Shown one piece after another: positions 32,069 to 40,568 of a stretch of DNA of 64,000 nucleotides. The DNA comes from Pseudoxanthomonas sp. SL93. GTDB taxonomy: Bacteria > Pseudomonadota > Gammaproteobacteria > Xanthomonadales > Xanthomonadaceae. Where the stretch lies: assembly GCF_026625825.1 (NCBI RefSeq), contig NZ_CP113065.1:3100001-3164000 (forward strand). Reading direction: 5' to 3'. The notes under the pieces are model-generated. The model saw only the letters and a list, made by a program, of their open reading frames with translations. It searched no databases and was not told where the DNA came from. The first letter of the stretch is position 1. The number at the start of each line of letters is the position of its first letter. Position numbers and translations under genes: made by a program.

Positions 32069-33802
32069 TCAGTGGCGACCGATGCGGGCCTGCAGCAGGG
32101 CACGCAGTTCGTACTTGTCCGCTTCGTCCAGGCCGATGCTGCGCTGCTTGGCCTGCAGTTCGTCCAGCCTCTGCTGCAGCGTCTGTTTTTCCAGCTGCAC
32201 GGCGGCATCCAGCAGCTCCGTGCGCCAGCTTTCCTCGTCGCCTGGAATGTCCTGCATCGCGAGCTTCTGCAATGCGTTGACTTCCTCGCGCTCGGCGAAG
32301 TGTTCGAGCAGGGCGCCGGTGGTGATGTCCGGCCGTGTCCGCACGATGTCCAGCAGTTCCAGCAACAGATCCATGCCGGGGTGGCGCAGTCCGGAGAAGC
32401 CGTGTGACGACTCGATCGCCAACGCCAGTGACGGCTTGTGCAGGATGCGCACGATGATGCTGCGCACCAGGCTGGGCTTGTTGCCACTGCCGCTGGCGGG
32501 GCGGCGCGGCGTGCTGGCGGCGGTCGGCGCGGCGTTGGCGTTGCCGCCCGCGCCGACGCCGGTGATCTCGGTGAGGCGCTGGCGCATCAGGTCCCCGAAG
32601 GCACCGTCCGGTATCTGCGCCAGCAGCGGGCGCGCGCGCTCGGCCAGGCGCGCCTTGCCGTCCAGGGTGGTCAGCTTGATGTCCTTCGACAGTTCGTCGA
32701 AGAAGAACTGCGACAACGGCGTGGCCTGCTGCAGGCGCGCATCGAAGCCCGGCGCGCCTTCCTGCCGCACGATGGTATCGGGATCCTCGCCATCGGGCAG
32801 GAACAGGAAGAACGCCTGCCGTCCGTCCTTCATGCGCGGCAGCACCGACTCCAGGGCGCGCCATGCCGCACGCTGGCCGGCGGCATCGCCGTCGAAGCAG
32901 AAGTAGACATCCGGCGCGTTGCGGAACAGCAGTTCCGCGTGGTCGGGCGTGGTCGCGGTGCCCAACGTCGCCACGGCCTCTTTCACGCCGTACTGGAACA
33001 ACGAGACGACGTCCATGTAGCCTTCGACCACGATCAGCCGGGCAATCTTCGTGTTGGCCTGGCGCACCTGCCACAGGCCGTACAGCTCGCGGCCCTTGTG
33101 GAACAGCGCCGTCTCTGGCGAGTTGAGGTACTTGGGGCCGTCGTCCTTCTGCAGCACGCGTCCGCCGAAGGCGATCACGCGACCACGGCGATCGTGGATG
33201 GGAAACATCACCCGGTCGCGGAACTTGTCGTAGACATGGCCACGGTCGTTCTTGGAGAACAGGCCCGCGCGCTCCAGCAGTTTCATCCGGCGCTCGTCGG
33301 TACCCAGCGCGTCTTTCAGCGCGGAGAAGCCATCCGGTGCATAGCCGATCAGGAACTGCGTGCGCGTCGATGCGTCGACGCCGCGGCCATCGAGATAGGT
33401 CTTCGCCTTGTCGCTGGTTTCCAGCTGCCGCTGGAAGAAGCGTGCCGCCGCTTCCAGTGCGCCGAACAGGTCGCGGGTATCGTTGTTCTCGTTGCGCTGC
33501 TGGGTGTCGCGCGGCACTTCCATGCCGTTCCGGCGCGCCAGCTCTTCCACCGCATCCAGGAATTCCAGCCGGTCGTAGTTGATCAGGAACGACAGCGCGG
33601 TACCGTGCGCGCCGCAACCGAAGCAGTGGTAGAACTGCTTGGTCGGCGACACGGTGAACGACGGCGAGCGCTCGTCATGGAACGGGCAGCAGGCCGAGTA
33701 TTCCTTGCCCTGCCGTTTCAGCGGCACGCGCGCGCTGATCACCTCGACGATATCCGTCCGGGCGAGCAGTTCGTCGATGAAGGCGTCGGGGATGCGGGCC
33801 AT
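32069..33802 (-). CDS. dnaG: DNA primase
   Basis: Makes RNA primers at the replication fork. The 577-residue protein has the N-terminal zinc ribbon (Cys39, His42, Cys60, Cys63 in CPFH and FYHCFGCG), an RNA polymerase core with TOPRIM motifs (VVEGYMDVVSL and FCFDGDAAGQ) and a C-terminal helicase-interaction domain after a Gly/Asn/Ala/Thr linker at about 420-440. It belongs to the rpsU-yqeY-dnaG group; rpoD, which often follows dnaG, is not here, its place being taken by a phosphatase gene. Confidence 0.97.
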   Translation of the reverse strand: MARIPDAFIDELLARTDIVEVISARVPLKRQGKEYSACCPFHDERSPSFTVSPTKQFYHCFGCGAHGTALSFLINYDRLEFLDAVEELARRNGMEVPRDTQQRNENNDTRDLFGALEAAARFFQRQLETSDKAKTYLDGRGVDASTRTQFLIGYAPDGFSALKDALGTDERRMKLLERAGLFSKNDRGHVYDKFRDRVMFPIHDRRGRVIAFGGRVLQKDDGPKYLNSPETALFHKGRELYGLWQVRQANTKIARLIVVEGYMDVVSLFQYGVKEAVATLGTATTPDHAELLFRNAPDVYFCFDGDAAGQRAAWRALESVLPRMKDGRQAFFLFLPDGEDPDTIVRQEGAPGFDARLQQATPLSQFFFDELSKDIKLTTLDGKARLAERARPLLAQIPDGAFGDLMRQRLTEITGVGAGGNANAAPTAASTPRRPASGSGNKPSLVRSIIVRILHKPSLALAIESSHGFSGLRHPGMDLLLELLDIVRTRPDITTGALLEHFAEREEVNALQKLAMQDIPGDEESWRTELLDAAVQLEKQTLQQRLDELQAKQRSIGLDEADKYELRALLQARIGRH

Positions 33803-33832
33803 GGCCGACTAGGATGCCATGCCGGCGCAGTC

Positions 33833-34744
33833 TCAGGGCGGCGCGGGGGCGGCGGCCCGCGCACGGTGGCGCTGGCGTTCGTCGATCACGGCCGTCAACA
33901 GGGCGCCGACGAAAAACACCACGCTGGCGTAGTAGATCCAGACCAGCAGCAGTACCAGCGCACCCATCGAGCCGTACGCACTGTCCGGCGCCGCTTCCGC
34001 CAGGTACAGGCCGATCAGGTAGCGGCCCGCGCCGAACAGCGCCGCGGTGATCGCACCGCCCAGGAAGGCCTGCCGCCATGCCACGCGGCGGTCCGGCAGG
34101 TAGTGGTAGAAGAAGGCGAATGCCAGCGTGTACAGCAGCAGCGTGGTGGCATAGCCGATCGCCGGCAGCAGCGAGGGCAGGCGGGCGAAGACCACCTGCA
34201 ACGCGGTGGTGGCGATCATCGATACCACCAGCAGGAAGCCGATCGCCAGCACCACGCCCAGCGAGAACACGCGCTTCTTCACCCACGCCAGCGGGCCGTT
34301 GAGGCGCTGCGCATCGGTGCGGAAGATCAGGTTCAGCGCGCCCTGCAGCTGCGCGAACACGACCGTGGCGCCGATGAACAGCAGCGCCGTGCTCCACCAT
34401 CCCGCCAGCGAACCGACATCCGGGCGCTCGCTGGCGTTGCGGATCACCGTCTCCGCCACGGTGGCGGCGCTGCTCCCCGCCAGCTGCTGGATCTGGTCGA
34501 CCAGCGACTGCTGCGCCGGCGGATAGAGCGAGGCGGTCAGCCACAACAGCAGCAACAGCAGGGGCGCCAGCGACAGCAGCGCGTAGAACGACAGCGAGGC
34601 CGCCTGTGTCATCAGGTCGGTCTCGATGAAGCGTCGCACCAGCGCGGCCGGCAGGCTCTGCTCGACGAGGTCGCCCCAGCGTTTCAGGCGGGACGGCAGG
34701 GCGGGAAGGCGGGGGGCATCGGTCACGCGGGCAGCATCGCGCAC
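33833..34744 (-). CDS. YihY/BrkB family inner-membrane protein
   Basis: A 303-residue protein with about six helices. The family pattern is clear: AASLSFYALLSLAPLLLLL, ALNLIFRT, GAITAALFGAGRYLIGLY and YGSMGALVLLLVWIYYASVVFFVGA. The family was once called ribonuclease BN by mistake; its function is unknown, with transport suspected. Start not certain: GTG at 34744 or GTG at 34726. It lies 30 bases upstream of dnaG on the same strand. Confidence 0.92.
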   Translation of the reverse strand: MRDAARVTDAPRLPALPSRLKRWGDLVEQSLPAALVRRFIETDLMTQAASLSFYALLSLAPLLLLLLWLTASLYPPAQQSLVDQIQQLAGSSAATVAETVIRNASERPDVGSLAGWWSTALLFIGATVVFAQLQGALNLIFRTDAQRLNGPLAWVKKRVFSLGVVLAIGFLLVVSMIATTALQVVFARLPSLLPAIGYATTLLLYTLAFAFFYHYLPDRRVAWRQAFLGGAITAALFGAGRYLIGLYLAEAAPDSAYGSMGALVLLLVWIYYASVVFFVGALLTAVIDERQRHRARAAAPAPP

Positions 34745-34784
34745 GCGCCGTCACGGCCGTGTCAGCGGGCGACCCGCATGGCGC

Positions 34785-35279
34785 TCAGGGTGTCGCGGCC
34801 GCGAGCGCGCGCAGGGCATCGCCGCTGACGCGCTGCACGGTCCATTCCTCCATGCCGACCGCCCCCAGGCCGCGATAGAACCGGATCGCCGGCGCGTTCC
34901 AGTCCAGCACGGACCATTCGAACCGGCCACAGCCGCGTGCCACGGCGAGTTGCGCCAGATGCACCATCAGGCGCCTGCCCAGCCCCAGTCCGCGATAGGG
35001 GGGGAGCACGAACAGGTCTTCCAGATAGAGACCCGGCTGGCCGAGGAAGGTGGAGAAATTGTGGAAGAACAGGGCGAAGCCGGCCGGCTGGCCGTCGACG
35101 TGCGCAATCACCACCTCGGCGGCGGGGCGTGGGCCGAACAGGTGCTGTTCCAGCAAGCCGGGCGTGGCGACGGCCTCGTGCGCGAGCTTTTCGTACTCGG
35201 CCAGGCCGGCGATGAAATCCAGGATCTGCGGGATGTCGGCGCGGGTGGCCGGGCGCAGGGTGATGGCGGGGCTGTCCAT
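34785..35279 (-). CDS. GNAT family N-acetyltransferase
   Basis: A 164-residue acetyl-CoA-dependent transferase. The core motif GLYLEDLFVLPPYRGLGLGRRLM contains the V/L-x-P-x-x-R-G-x-G-x-G/R acetyl-CoA loop; WSVLDWNAPAIRFYRGLGA is the last part of the fold. The EDLFV and FFHNFSTFLG features resemble spermidine/spermine (diamine) acetyltransferases, but substrate assignment by eye is tentative. Placed between yqeY and yihY on the same strand. Confidence 0.9.
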   Translation of the reverse strand: MDSPAITLRPATRADIPQILDFIAGLAEYEKLAHEAVATPGLLEQHLFGPRPAAEVVIAHVDGQPAGFALFFHNFSTFLGQPGLYLEDLFVLPPYRGLGLGRRLMVHLAQLAVARGCGRFEWSVLDWNAPAIRFYRGLGAVGMEEWTVQRVSGDALRALAAATP

Positions 35280-35343
35280 GCCCGCGATTCTAGTCCCGCC
35301 GTGGCGGGCGAGTGCGGAGCCGGCAGGCCGGCTCCGCAGGGGA

Positions 35344-35790
35344 TCAGCCGGCGAGCTTCTTCTTGATCAGCGCGGAGACTTGGCCCATGTCGGCCTGGCC
35401 GGCCAGACGCGGCTTCAGCACGCCCATCAGCTTGCCCATGTCGGCCGGGCCGGTAGCGCCGGTTTCGGCGATGGCGGCTTCGATGGCGGCCAGGATCTCG
35501 GCCTCGCCGAGCTTGGCGGGCAGGTAGCGTTCGATCACCACGATCTCGGCGCGCTCGATGGCGGCCAGGTCTTCGCGGCTGGCAGCCTCGAACTGGTTCA
35601 CCGAATCCTTGCGCTGCTTGACCATCTTCTCCAGCACGGCCAGCACCGCAGCGTCGTCCAGCTCGATGCGCTCGTCCACTTCGCGCTGCTTGATGGCGGC
35701 GTTGATCAGGCGGATGACGGCCAGGCGGTCTTTCTCGCCGGCTTTCATGGCGGCCTTCATGTCATCGGTAAGCTGTTGTTTCAGGGACAT
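35344..35790 (-). CDS. GatB/YqeY domain-containing protein
   Basis: A 148-residue, mostly helical protein with the family pattern MKAGEKDRLAVIRLINAAIKQREVDER, YLPAKLGEAEI and DMGKLMGVLKPRLAGQADMGQVS. It is related to the C-terminal tRNA-binding part of the GatB amidotransferase subunit. YqeY follows rpsU in many gammaproteobacteria, and here starts after the rpsU terminator. GGAGAAACGCCC precedes the ATG. Confidence 0.93.
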   Translation of the reverse strand: MSLKQQLTDDMKAAMKAGEKDRLAVIRLINAAIKQREVDERIELDDAAVLAVLEKMVKQRKDSVNQFEAASREDLAAIERAEIVVIERYLPAKLGEAEILAAIEAAIAETGATGPADMGKLMGVLKPRLAGQADMGQVSALIKKKLAG

Positions 35791-35820
35791 GGGCGTTTCT
35801 CCGGATGGGCGGGGCCAAAA

Positions 35821-35857
35821 AACACAAAAAGCCGGCGACGCTTGCGCGTGCCGGCTT
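35821..35857 (-). terminator. terminator/attenuator after rpsU
   Basis: AAGCCGGC (35829-35836) pairs with GCCGGCTT (35850-35857) around a 13-base loop, and the minus strand then runs TTTTTGTGTTTTTT. It lies between rpsU and yqeY and could limit read-through from the ribosomal gene into yqeY. Confidence 0.82.
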
Positions 35858-35875
35858 CTGGCGAAGCGACGCGGC

Positions 35876-36091
35876 TCAGTACAGGCGCTGGCGCTTGGTG
35901 ACGTCGCGCGAGCTGCGGCGCAGCTGACGCTTCACCGCGGCGGCGGCCTTGCGCTTGCGTTCCTGGGTCGGCTTCTCGTAGAACTCGCGCTTGCGGGTTT
36001 CGGCCAGAACACCGGCCTTTTCGCAGGTACGCTTGAAGCGACGCAGAGCAAACTCAAAAGGCTCGTTTTCGCGGACTTTGACGCTGGGCAT
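35876..36091 (-). CDS. rpsU: 30S ribosomal protein S21
   Basis: A 71-residue basic protein that begins [20 protein letters not shown] and ends with the [10 protein letters not shown] tail of bacterial S21. It assists mRNA binding by the small subunit. GGAGATTCC gives a strong ribosome site. Divergent from tsaD, the classic arrangement of the macromolecular synthesis region. Confidence 0.97.
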
Positions 36092-36210
36092 GGAATCTCC
36101 GGTACACATGATGACCGGGATCGGCCCGGCGAGCCGCGTATTATAGCGGCTCGGCAGGACGCTGCAACCCACCCCTTGTCCCGCCTTATCCGGAGCCCCA
36201 GATTCCCGCC

Positions 36211-37248
36211 ATGCGCGTCCTCGGCATCGAAACCAGTTGTGACGAAACCGGCGTGGCCGTGTACGACACGGGCCTGTCCGGTGCGGCCGGGCTGCGCGCC
36301 CACGCGGTATACAGCCAGATCGCCCTGCATGCCGAGTACGGCGGCGTGGTGCCCGAGCTGGCCAGCCGCGACCATGTCCGCAAGCTGCTTCCGCTGGTCC
36401 GGCAGACCCTGGCCGAAGCCGGCCTGGGCATGCAGGACCTGGATGGCGTGGCCTATACCGCCGGCCCGGGCCTGGTCGGGGCCCTGCTGGTGGGGGCGGG
36501 CGTGGCCCGTTCGCTGGCCTGGGCGCTGGACGTCCCGGCCGTCGGGGTACATCACATGGAAGGCCACCTGCTGGCCCCGCTGATGGAAGACGACCCGCCG
36601 GAACCACCTTTCGTCGCCCTACTGGTCTCCGGCGGCCACACCCAGCTGGTGGCCGTGGATGCCATCGGCCGTTACCGCCTGCTGGGCGAAACGCTGGACG
36701 ACGCCGCCGGTGAAGCCTTCGACAAGACCGCCAAGCTGATGGGCCTGCCCTATCCCGGTGGCCCGCAGCTCGCGGCGCTGGCCGAACAGGGGCGTCCGGG
36801 CGCTTACCGGTTTTCCCGGCCGATGACCGACCGGCCCGGGCTGGATTTCAGCTTTTCCGGCCTGAAGACCCAGGTGCTGCTGGCCTGGCGCGATAGCGAC
36901 CAGAGCGCGCAGACGCGTGCGGACATCGCGCGCGGGTTCGAGGATGCGGTGGTGGAAACGCTGGCGATCAAGTGCCAGCGTGCACTGGATGCTGCCGGCA
37001 GCGACGTGATCGTCATCGCCGGTGGCGTGGGCGCGAACAAGCGCCTGCGCGCGCGCCTCCAGGAAATCGCCGCCAAGCGCGGCGGCCGCGCCTGCTTCCC
37101 GCGCCCGGCGCTGTGCACCGACAACGGGGCGATGATCGCCTTCGCCGGTGCCCTGCGCCTGCAGGCAGGCCAGCATGAAACCGCCGAAGTGAAGGTCACG
37201 CCACGCTGGGACATGGCGACGTTGCCGGCACTGGTGGCCATGACGTGA
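36211..37248 (+). CDS. tsaD: tRNA N6-adenosine threonylcarbamoyltransferase
   Basis: Transfers the threonylcarbamoyl group to A37 of ANN-decoding tRNAs, with TsaB/TsaE/TsaC. A 345-residue ASKHA-fold protein with the metal site HHMEGH (His115, His119), the opening [21 protein letters not shown] and a closing [15 protein letters not shown] [14 protein letters not shown]. No other t6A genes lie in the window. Confidence 0.97.
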
Positions 37249-37319
37249 TGGGTGATGGGTGATTCGCGAGAGCCAGGTTCTGCCGTTGCCGCTACCATTC
37301 CAATCACCCATTACCCATC
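37247..37319. repeat. inverted repeat between tsaD and folB
   Basis: GATGGGTGATGGGTGATT (37247-37264) is the near-perfect inverse of AATCACCCATTACCCATC (37302-37319; one mismatch). Each arm is itself a short direct repeat of GATGGGT. It overlaps the tsaD stop and precedes folB by 17 bases; it could fold in the mRNA and act as a terminator or influence folB translation. Confidence 0.7.
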
Positions 37320-37335
37320 ATCCATCACGGTCACC

Positions 37336-37692
37336 ATGGACAAGGTTTTCATCGAAGGTCTCGAAGCGGATGCGGTGATCGGCATCCACGACTGGGAACG
37401 CCGCATCCGGCAGACGTTGCGCTTCGACATCGAGCTGGGGTTTGACAACCGCATTCCGGCCGCGACCGACGATGTGGCGGATACGCTGGACTACGATGCC
37501 ATCAGCCAACGCGTTACCGCGTATGTGCAGGCGTCCGAGTTCGGACTGGTGGAAACGCTGGCCGAGCGCTGCGTGTCGCTGGTGATGGAAGAGTTCGGCG
37601 TGGCGTGGATGCGGCTCAGGCTGAGCAAGCCCGGCGCGGTGCGCAATGCCATCGCCGTGGGCGTGATCATCGAACGCGGCCGCGCCGACTGA
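37336..37692 (+). CDS. folB: dihydroneopterin aldolase
   Basis: Cleaves 7,8-dihydroneopterin to the hydroxymethyl-dihydropterin used for folate. A 118-residue protein with FIEGLEADAVIGIHDWERR (active-site Glu) at the start and RLRLSKPGAVRNA (conserved Lys) near the end, both typical of FolB. Start at the internal ATG 37336; the open frame upstream runs through the inverted repeat. First gene of a small pterin group. Confidence 0.95.
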   Translation: MDKVFIEGLEADAVIGIHDWERRIRQTLRFDIELGFDNRIPAATDDVADTLDYDAISQRVTAYVQASEFGLVETLAERCVSLVMEEFGVAWMRLRLSKPGAVRNAIAVGVIIERGRAD

Positions 37693-37747
37693 CGTGCCCG
37701 GGGCGCTTCTGCCATCATGGCGGCCCCGTCCCATCGCCGGCCCTGAC

Positions 37748-38134
37748 GTGAATCCGCATCGCTACCTGTTGTTGCTGGGCACCGCCACCGACGAGGAAGG
37801 CCGTCTGCGCCAGGCGCGTGATGGCCTGAAGCGCCATGGTCGCATCCTCGCCCGCAGTGGCGTGGTCCACGGCCCCAGCGTGGTGGAAGGCGACGCGACG
37901 CGCTATGCCAACCAGGCGTTGCTGCTCGCCAGCGAACTGCCGCGCAGCGAATTCGCCGACTGGCTGAAGTCGCTCGAGCGCCACCTGGGGCGCCGCCCCG
38001 AACAGGCCACCTGCGTCATCGACATCGACCTGGTCGGCGAATGCGATGCCAATGGCGCGATGACATGGCAGAACGATGCCAAGCTCGATGCCCCGCTGTT
38101 CCAGGAACTGGTGGCGAAAGTACTGCGCCGCTGA
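37748..38134 (+). CDS. short FolK-like protein (HPPK family)
   Basis: A 128-residue protein (GTG start) that resembles the pyrophosphokinase making hydroxymethyl-dihydropterin diphosphate. Shared with FolK are the first strand YLLLLGT, the YANQALLLAS region (pterin-side Asn), LGRRP and IDIDLVG with the two magnesium Asp residues. Missing are the GSN of the first loop (reads GTA), the Arg/Trp-rich third loop and the C-terminal PH segment; it is about 30 residues shorter than E. coli FolK. It may be a minimal or inactive relative. Between folB and a pteridine reductase. Confidence 0.75.
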   Translation: MNPHRYLLLLGTATDEEGRLRQARDGLKRHGRILARSGVVHGPSVVEGDATRYANQALLLASELPRSEFADWLKSLERHLGRRPEQATCVIDIDLVGECDANGAMTWQNDAKLDAPLFQELVAKVLRR

Positions 38135-38140
38135 GGCGCG

Positions 38141-38159
38141 GGAAGCGCAGGCCGCTTCC
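38141..38159. terminator. possible bidirectional terminator hairpin
   Basis: GGAAGCG/CGCTTCC stem with a five-base loop between the convergent FolK-like and pteridine reductase genes. No clear U-run, so only a candidate. Confidence 0.4.
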
Positions 38160-38180
38160 TTCCTGCAGTCGCGTCGTGCT

Positions 38181-38921
38181 TCAGATGAAGACCGATCGCC
38201 CGCCATCGATGGCGATCACCTGCCCGGTGATGTAGCGGTTGCCGGCCAGCAGCCAGCGGACGGCATCGGCGATGTCCTCGGGTGAACCCTGGCGCTGCAG
38301 CGCGGTGCGTTCGCGTACAAGATCCAATGTTTCCGCCTTCACCGGATTCTCCGACCACAGGACGTTGCCGGGTGCGACGGCATTGACGCGTATCTCCGGG
38401 CCCAGCTCGCGCGCCAGCGACTGCGTCATCATCACCAGCGCGGCCTTGGCCATGCAGTAGACGGTGTGATGCTTCAGGGGGCGCTGGGCGTAGATGTCGG
38501 CCAGGTTGACGATGGCGCCGCCGCTGGCTTTCAGATGGGGCGCCGCCGCCTGCGACAGGAAGAACGGTGCGCGCGCGTTGGACGCGAACAATTCATCCCA
38601 TTGCGACGGTGTCACCGTGCCGATGGGCGTGGCGTAGTAGGCAGAGGCGTTGTTGACCAGCGCATCCAGGCGGCCGAAGCGACCCACTGCCTGCGCCACC
38701 AGTTCCGGCAGCCGGTCGAAAGCCGCCAGGTCCGCCTGGACCGCCAGCGTACTGCCCGCGCGCTGCGCTTCCAGCGCATCCACCAGCGCCTGCATGTCGG
38801 CGCCGGAGCTGCGGTAATGCAGCACCACGTCGTAACCGTCCGCATGCAGTTGCCGTGCGATGACGGCGCCCACCCGCTTGGCGGCACCGGTGACGAGGGC
38901 GACGGGGCGGGCGTCGGACAT
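38181..38921 (-). CDS. pteridine reductase-type short-chain dehydrogenase
   Basis: A 246-residue NADPH-dependent SDR. VTGAAKRVGAVIA is the TGxxxRxG variant of the cofactor loop typical of pteridine reductases (PTR1/FolM), and catalytic residues are in YCMAKAA (Tyr, Lys) with NLADIYAQRPL in place of the usual NISS strand. AVAPGNVLWSEN resembles the PTR substrate loop. It likely reduces dihydropterin or dihydrofolate, which fits the folB and FolK-like genes facing it. Start at 38921 is supported by AGGAGCACGCC; the longer frame has no support. Confidence 0.88.
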   Translation of the reverse strand: MSDARPVALVTGAAKRVGAVIARQLHADGYDVVLHYRSSGADMQALVDALEAQRAGSTLAVQADLAAFDRLPELVAQAVGRFGRLDALVNNASAYYATPIGTVTPSQWDELFASNARAPFFLSQAAAPHLKASGGAIVNLADIYAQRPLKHHTVYCMAKAALVMMTQSLARELGPEIRVNAVAPGNVLWSENPVKAETLDLVRERTALQRQGSPEDIADAVRWLLAGNRYITGQVIAIDGGRSVFI

Positions 38922-39107
38922 GGCGTGCTCCTGCGGGACTGGCCGGCATTGTCGCCGGTTTGCGCGGCCATGCGGACCGGTGGTGCCGGCCGGCCAGTGT
39001 GAGGCGAGATACGTGGCGTGCGGCTTGACGGCCCGCATGCTTGCAGGCATGTTGCGATGCATCACCCCTCACCGGGTCTTTCCGGTGCCGGGCAGCGGAA
39101 AGGGCGA

Positions 39108-40568
39108 ATGGACTGGGCGAAGTACCGCACCACCACCTTTGATGAACTGATCCAGGCCGATGGCCGGCCGCGCCCGGCTGCGCGACGGGTCGTCGAATAC
39201 CTGGCCGGGTTGTCCGGCCGCGAAATCGCCGAACGCCAGGTCGCCGCCGACGTCGCAGCGCGGGTCATGGGCATCACCTTCACCGTGTATTCCGATGGCC
39301 GCAACGTCGACCGCACGCTGCCGTTCGACCTGATCCCGCGCATCATCCCGTTGAAGGAGTGGCAACGCACCGAAGCCGGCCTGAAGCAGCGCATGCGCGC
39401 GCTGAACCTCTTCATCGGCGACATCTACGGCAGGCAGCAGATCGTCAAGGACAAGGTGTTCCCGGCGATGCTGCTGAAGGATTCGGTGAACTTCCGGCCG
39501 CACTGCGTTGGCGTGAAGCCGCCGCTCGGCGTCTGGGCGCACATCTGCGGTTCCGATCTGGTGCGCGATGCCGACGGCACGCTGTACGCGCTGGAAGACA
39601 ACCTGCGCATTCCCTCCGGCGTCAGCTACATGCTGGAAAACCGCATGGTGGCCAAGCGCGTCTTCCCGGAACTGTTCGAGACCAGTTCGATCCTGCCGGT
39701 GGACGAATACCCGTCTCAGCTCTATGACACATTGGCGGCGCTGTCGCCGCGCCCGGGCAACACGCCGGTGATCGCGCTGCTGACGCCGGGCGTGTTCAAC
39801 AGCGCGTACTTCGAGCATGCGTACCTGGCGCAGGCAATGGGCATCGAGCTGGTCGAAGGCAGCGACCTGTTCGTCGCCGACGACGACTGCACCTACATGC
39901 GCACGGTGTACGGCCCGCAGCGCGTGGACGTGATCTACCGTCGCGTGGACGACCTGTTCATCGATCCGGAAGTCTTCCATCCCGATTCCGTCCTCGGCGC
40001 GCCGGGGCTGATCCGCAGCTGGCGCGCCGGCAAGGTGGCGCTGGCCAATGCGCCGGGCGCGGGCGTGGCGGACGACAAGGTCGTGTTCGCCTACGTGCCG
40101 AAGATGATCAAGTACTACCTGGACGAGGATCCCATCCTGCCCAACGTGCCCAGCTACCTGTGCCACAACGCCAAGGAGCGGAAGTACGTGCTGGACAACA
40201 TCGAGAAGCTGGTGGTCAAGCCAGCCAATGAGTCCGGCGGTTACGGCATGCTGATCGGTCCGCGTTCCACCAAGCGCCAGCGCGAGAAGTTCAAGGCGCT
40301 GATCCAGCAGGACCCGCGCAACTACATGGCGCAGCCCACGCTGTCGCTGTCCACCGCCCCCATCGTGACCAAGCAGGGCCCGTCGCCGCGGCACCTGGAT
40401 CTGCGGCCGTTCGTGCTGTCGCGCAGCGACATCTACGTGACCACCGGCGGCCTGACCCGCGTGGCCATGGAGAAAGGTTCGCTGGTGGTGAATTCCTCGC
40501 AGGGGGGCGGCGCCAAGGACACCTGGGTGGTCGACCTGTCCGACGAGCCGGATGGAGGCCACGCCTGA
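39108..40568 (+). CDS. circularly permuted ATP-grasp protein (Anbu-associated)
   Basis: A 486-residue protein of the circularly permuted ATP-grasp type 2 family (formerly DUF404/DUF407). Typical parts are VMGITFTVYSDG, RIIPLKEWQRTEAGLKQRMRAL, YALEDNLRIPSGVSYM and VVKPANESGGYGM. ATP-grasp enzymes form amide or peptide-like bonds; these are found with alpha-E proteins and often with transglutaminase and Anbu, so a peptide tag or small peptide product is suspected but not shown. AAGG before the ATG at 39108. Overlaps the alpha-E gene by one base. Confidence 0.93.
   Translation: MDWAKYRTTTFDELIQADGRPRPAARRVVEYLAGLSGREIAERQVAADVAARVMGITFTVYSDGRNVDRTLPFDLIPRIIPLKEWQRTEAGLKQRMRALNLFIGDIYGRQQIVKDKVFPAMLLKDSVNFRPHCVGVKPPLGVWAHICGSDLVRDADGTLYALEDNLRIPSGVSYMLENRMVAKRVFPELFETSSILPVDEYPSQLYDTLAALSPRPGNTPVIALLTPGVFNSAYFEHAYLAQAMGIELVEGSDLFVADDDCTYMRTVYGPQRVDVIYRRVDDLFIDPEVFHPDSVLGAPGLIRSWRAGKVALANAPGAGVADDKVVFAYVPKMIKYYLDEDPILPNVPSYLCHNAKERKYVLDNIEKLVVKPANESGGYGMLIGPRSTKRQREKFKALIQQDPRNYMAQPTLSLSTAPIVTKQGPSPRHLDLRPFVLSRSDIYVTTGGLTRVAMEKGSLVVNSSQGGGAKDTWVVDLSDEPDGGHA

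Noticed and set aside
32438-34828. 796-codon forward open frame
   Set aside because: Antisense to dnaG and yihY; no recognisable domain.
35821-35857. Riboswitch upstream of yqeY
   Set aside because: Only a simple hairpin with a U-run is visible, which is adequately explained as a terminator after rpsU.
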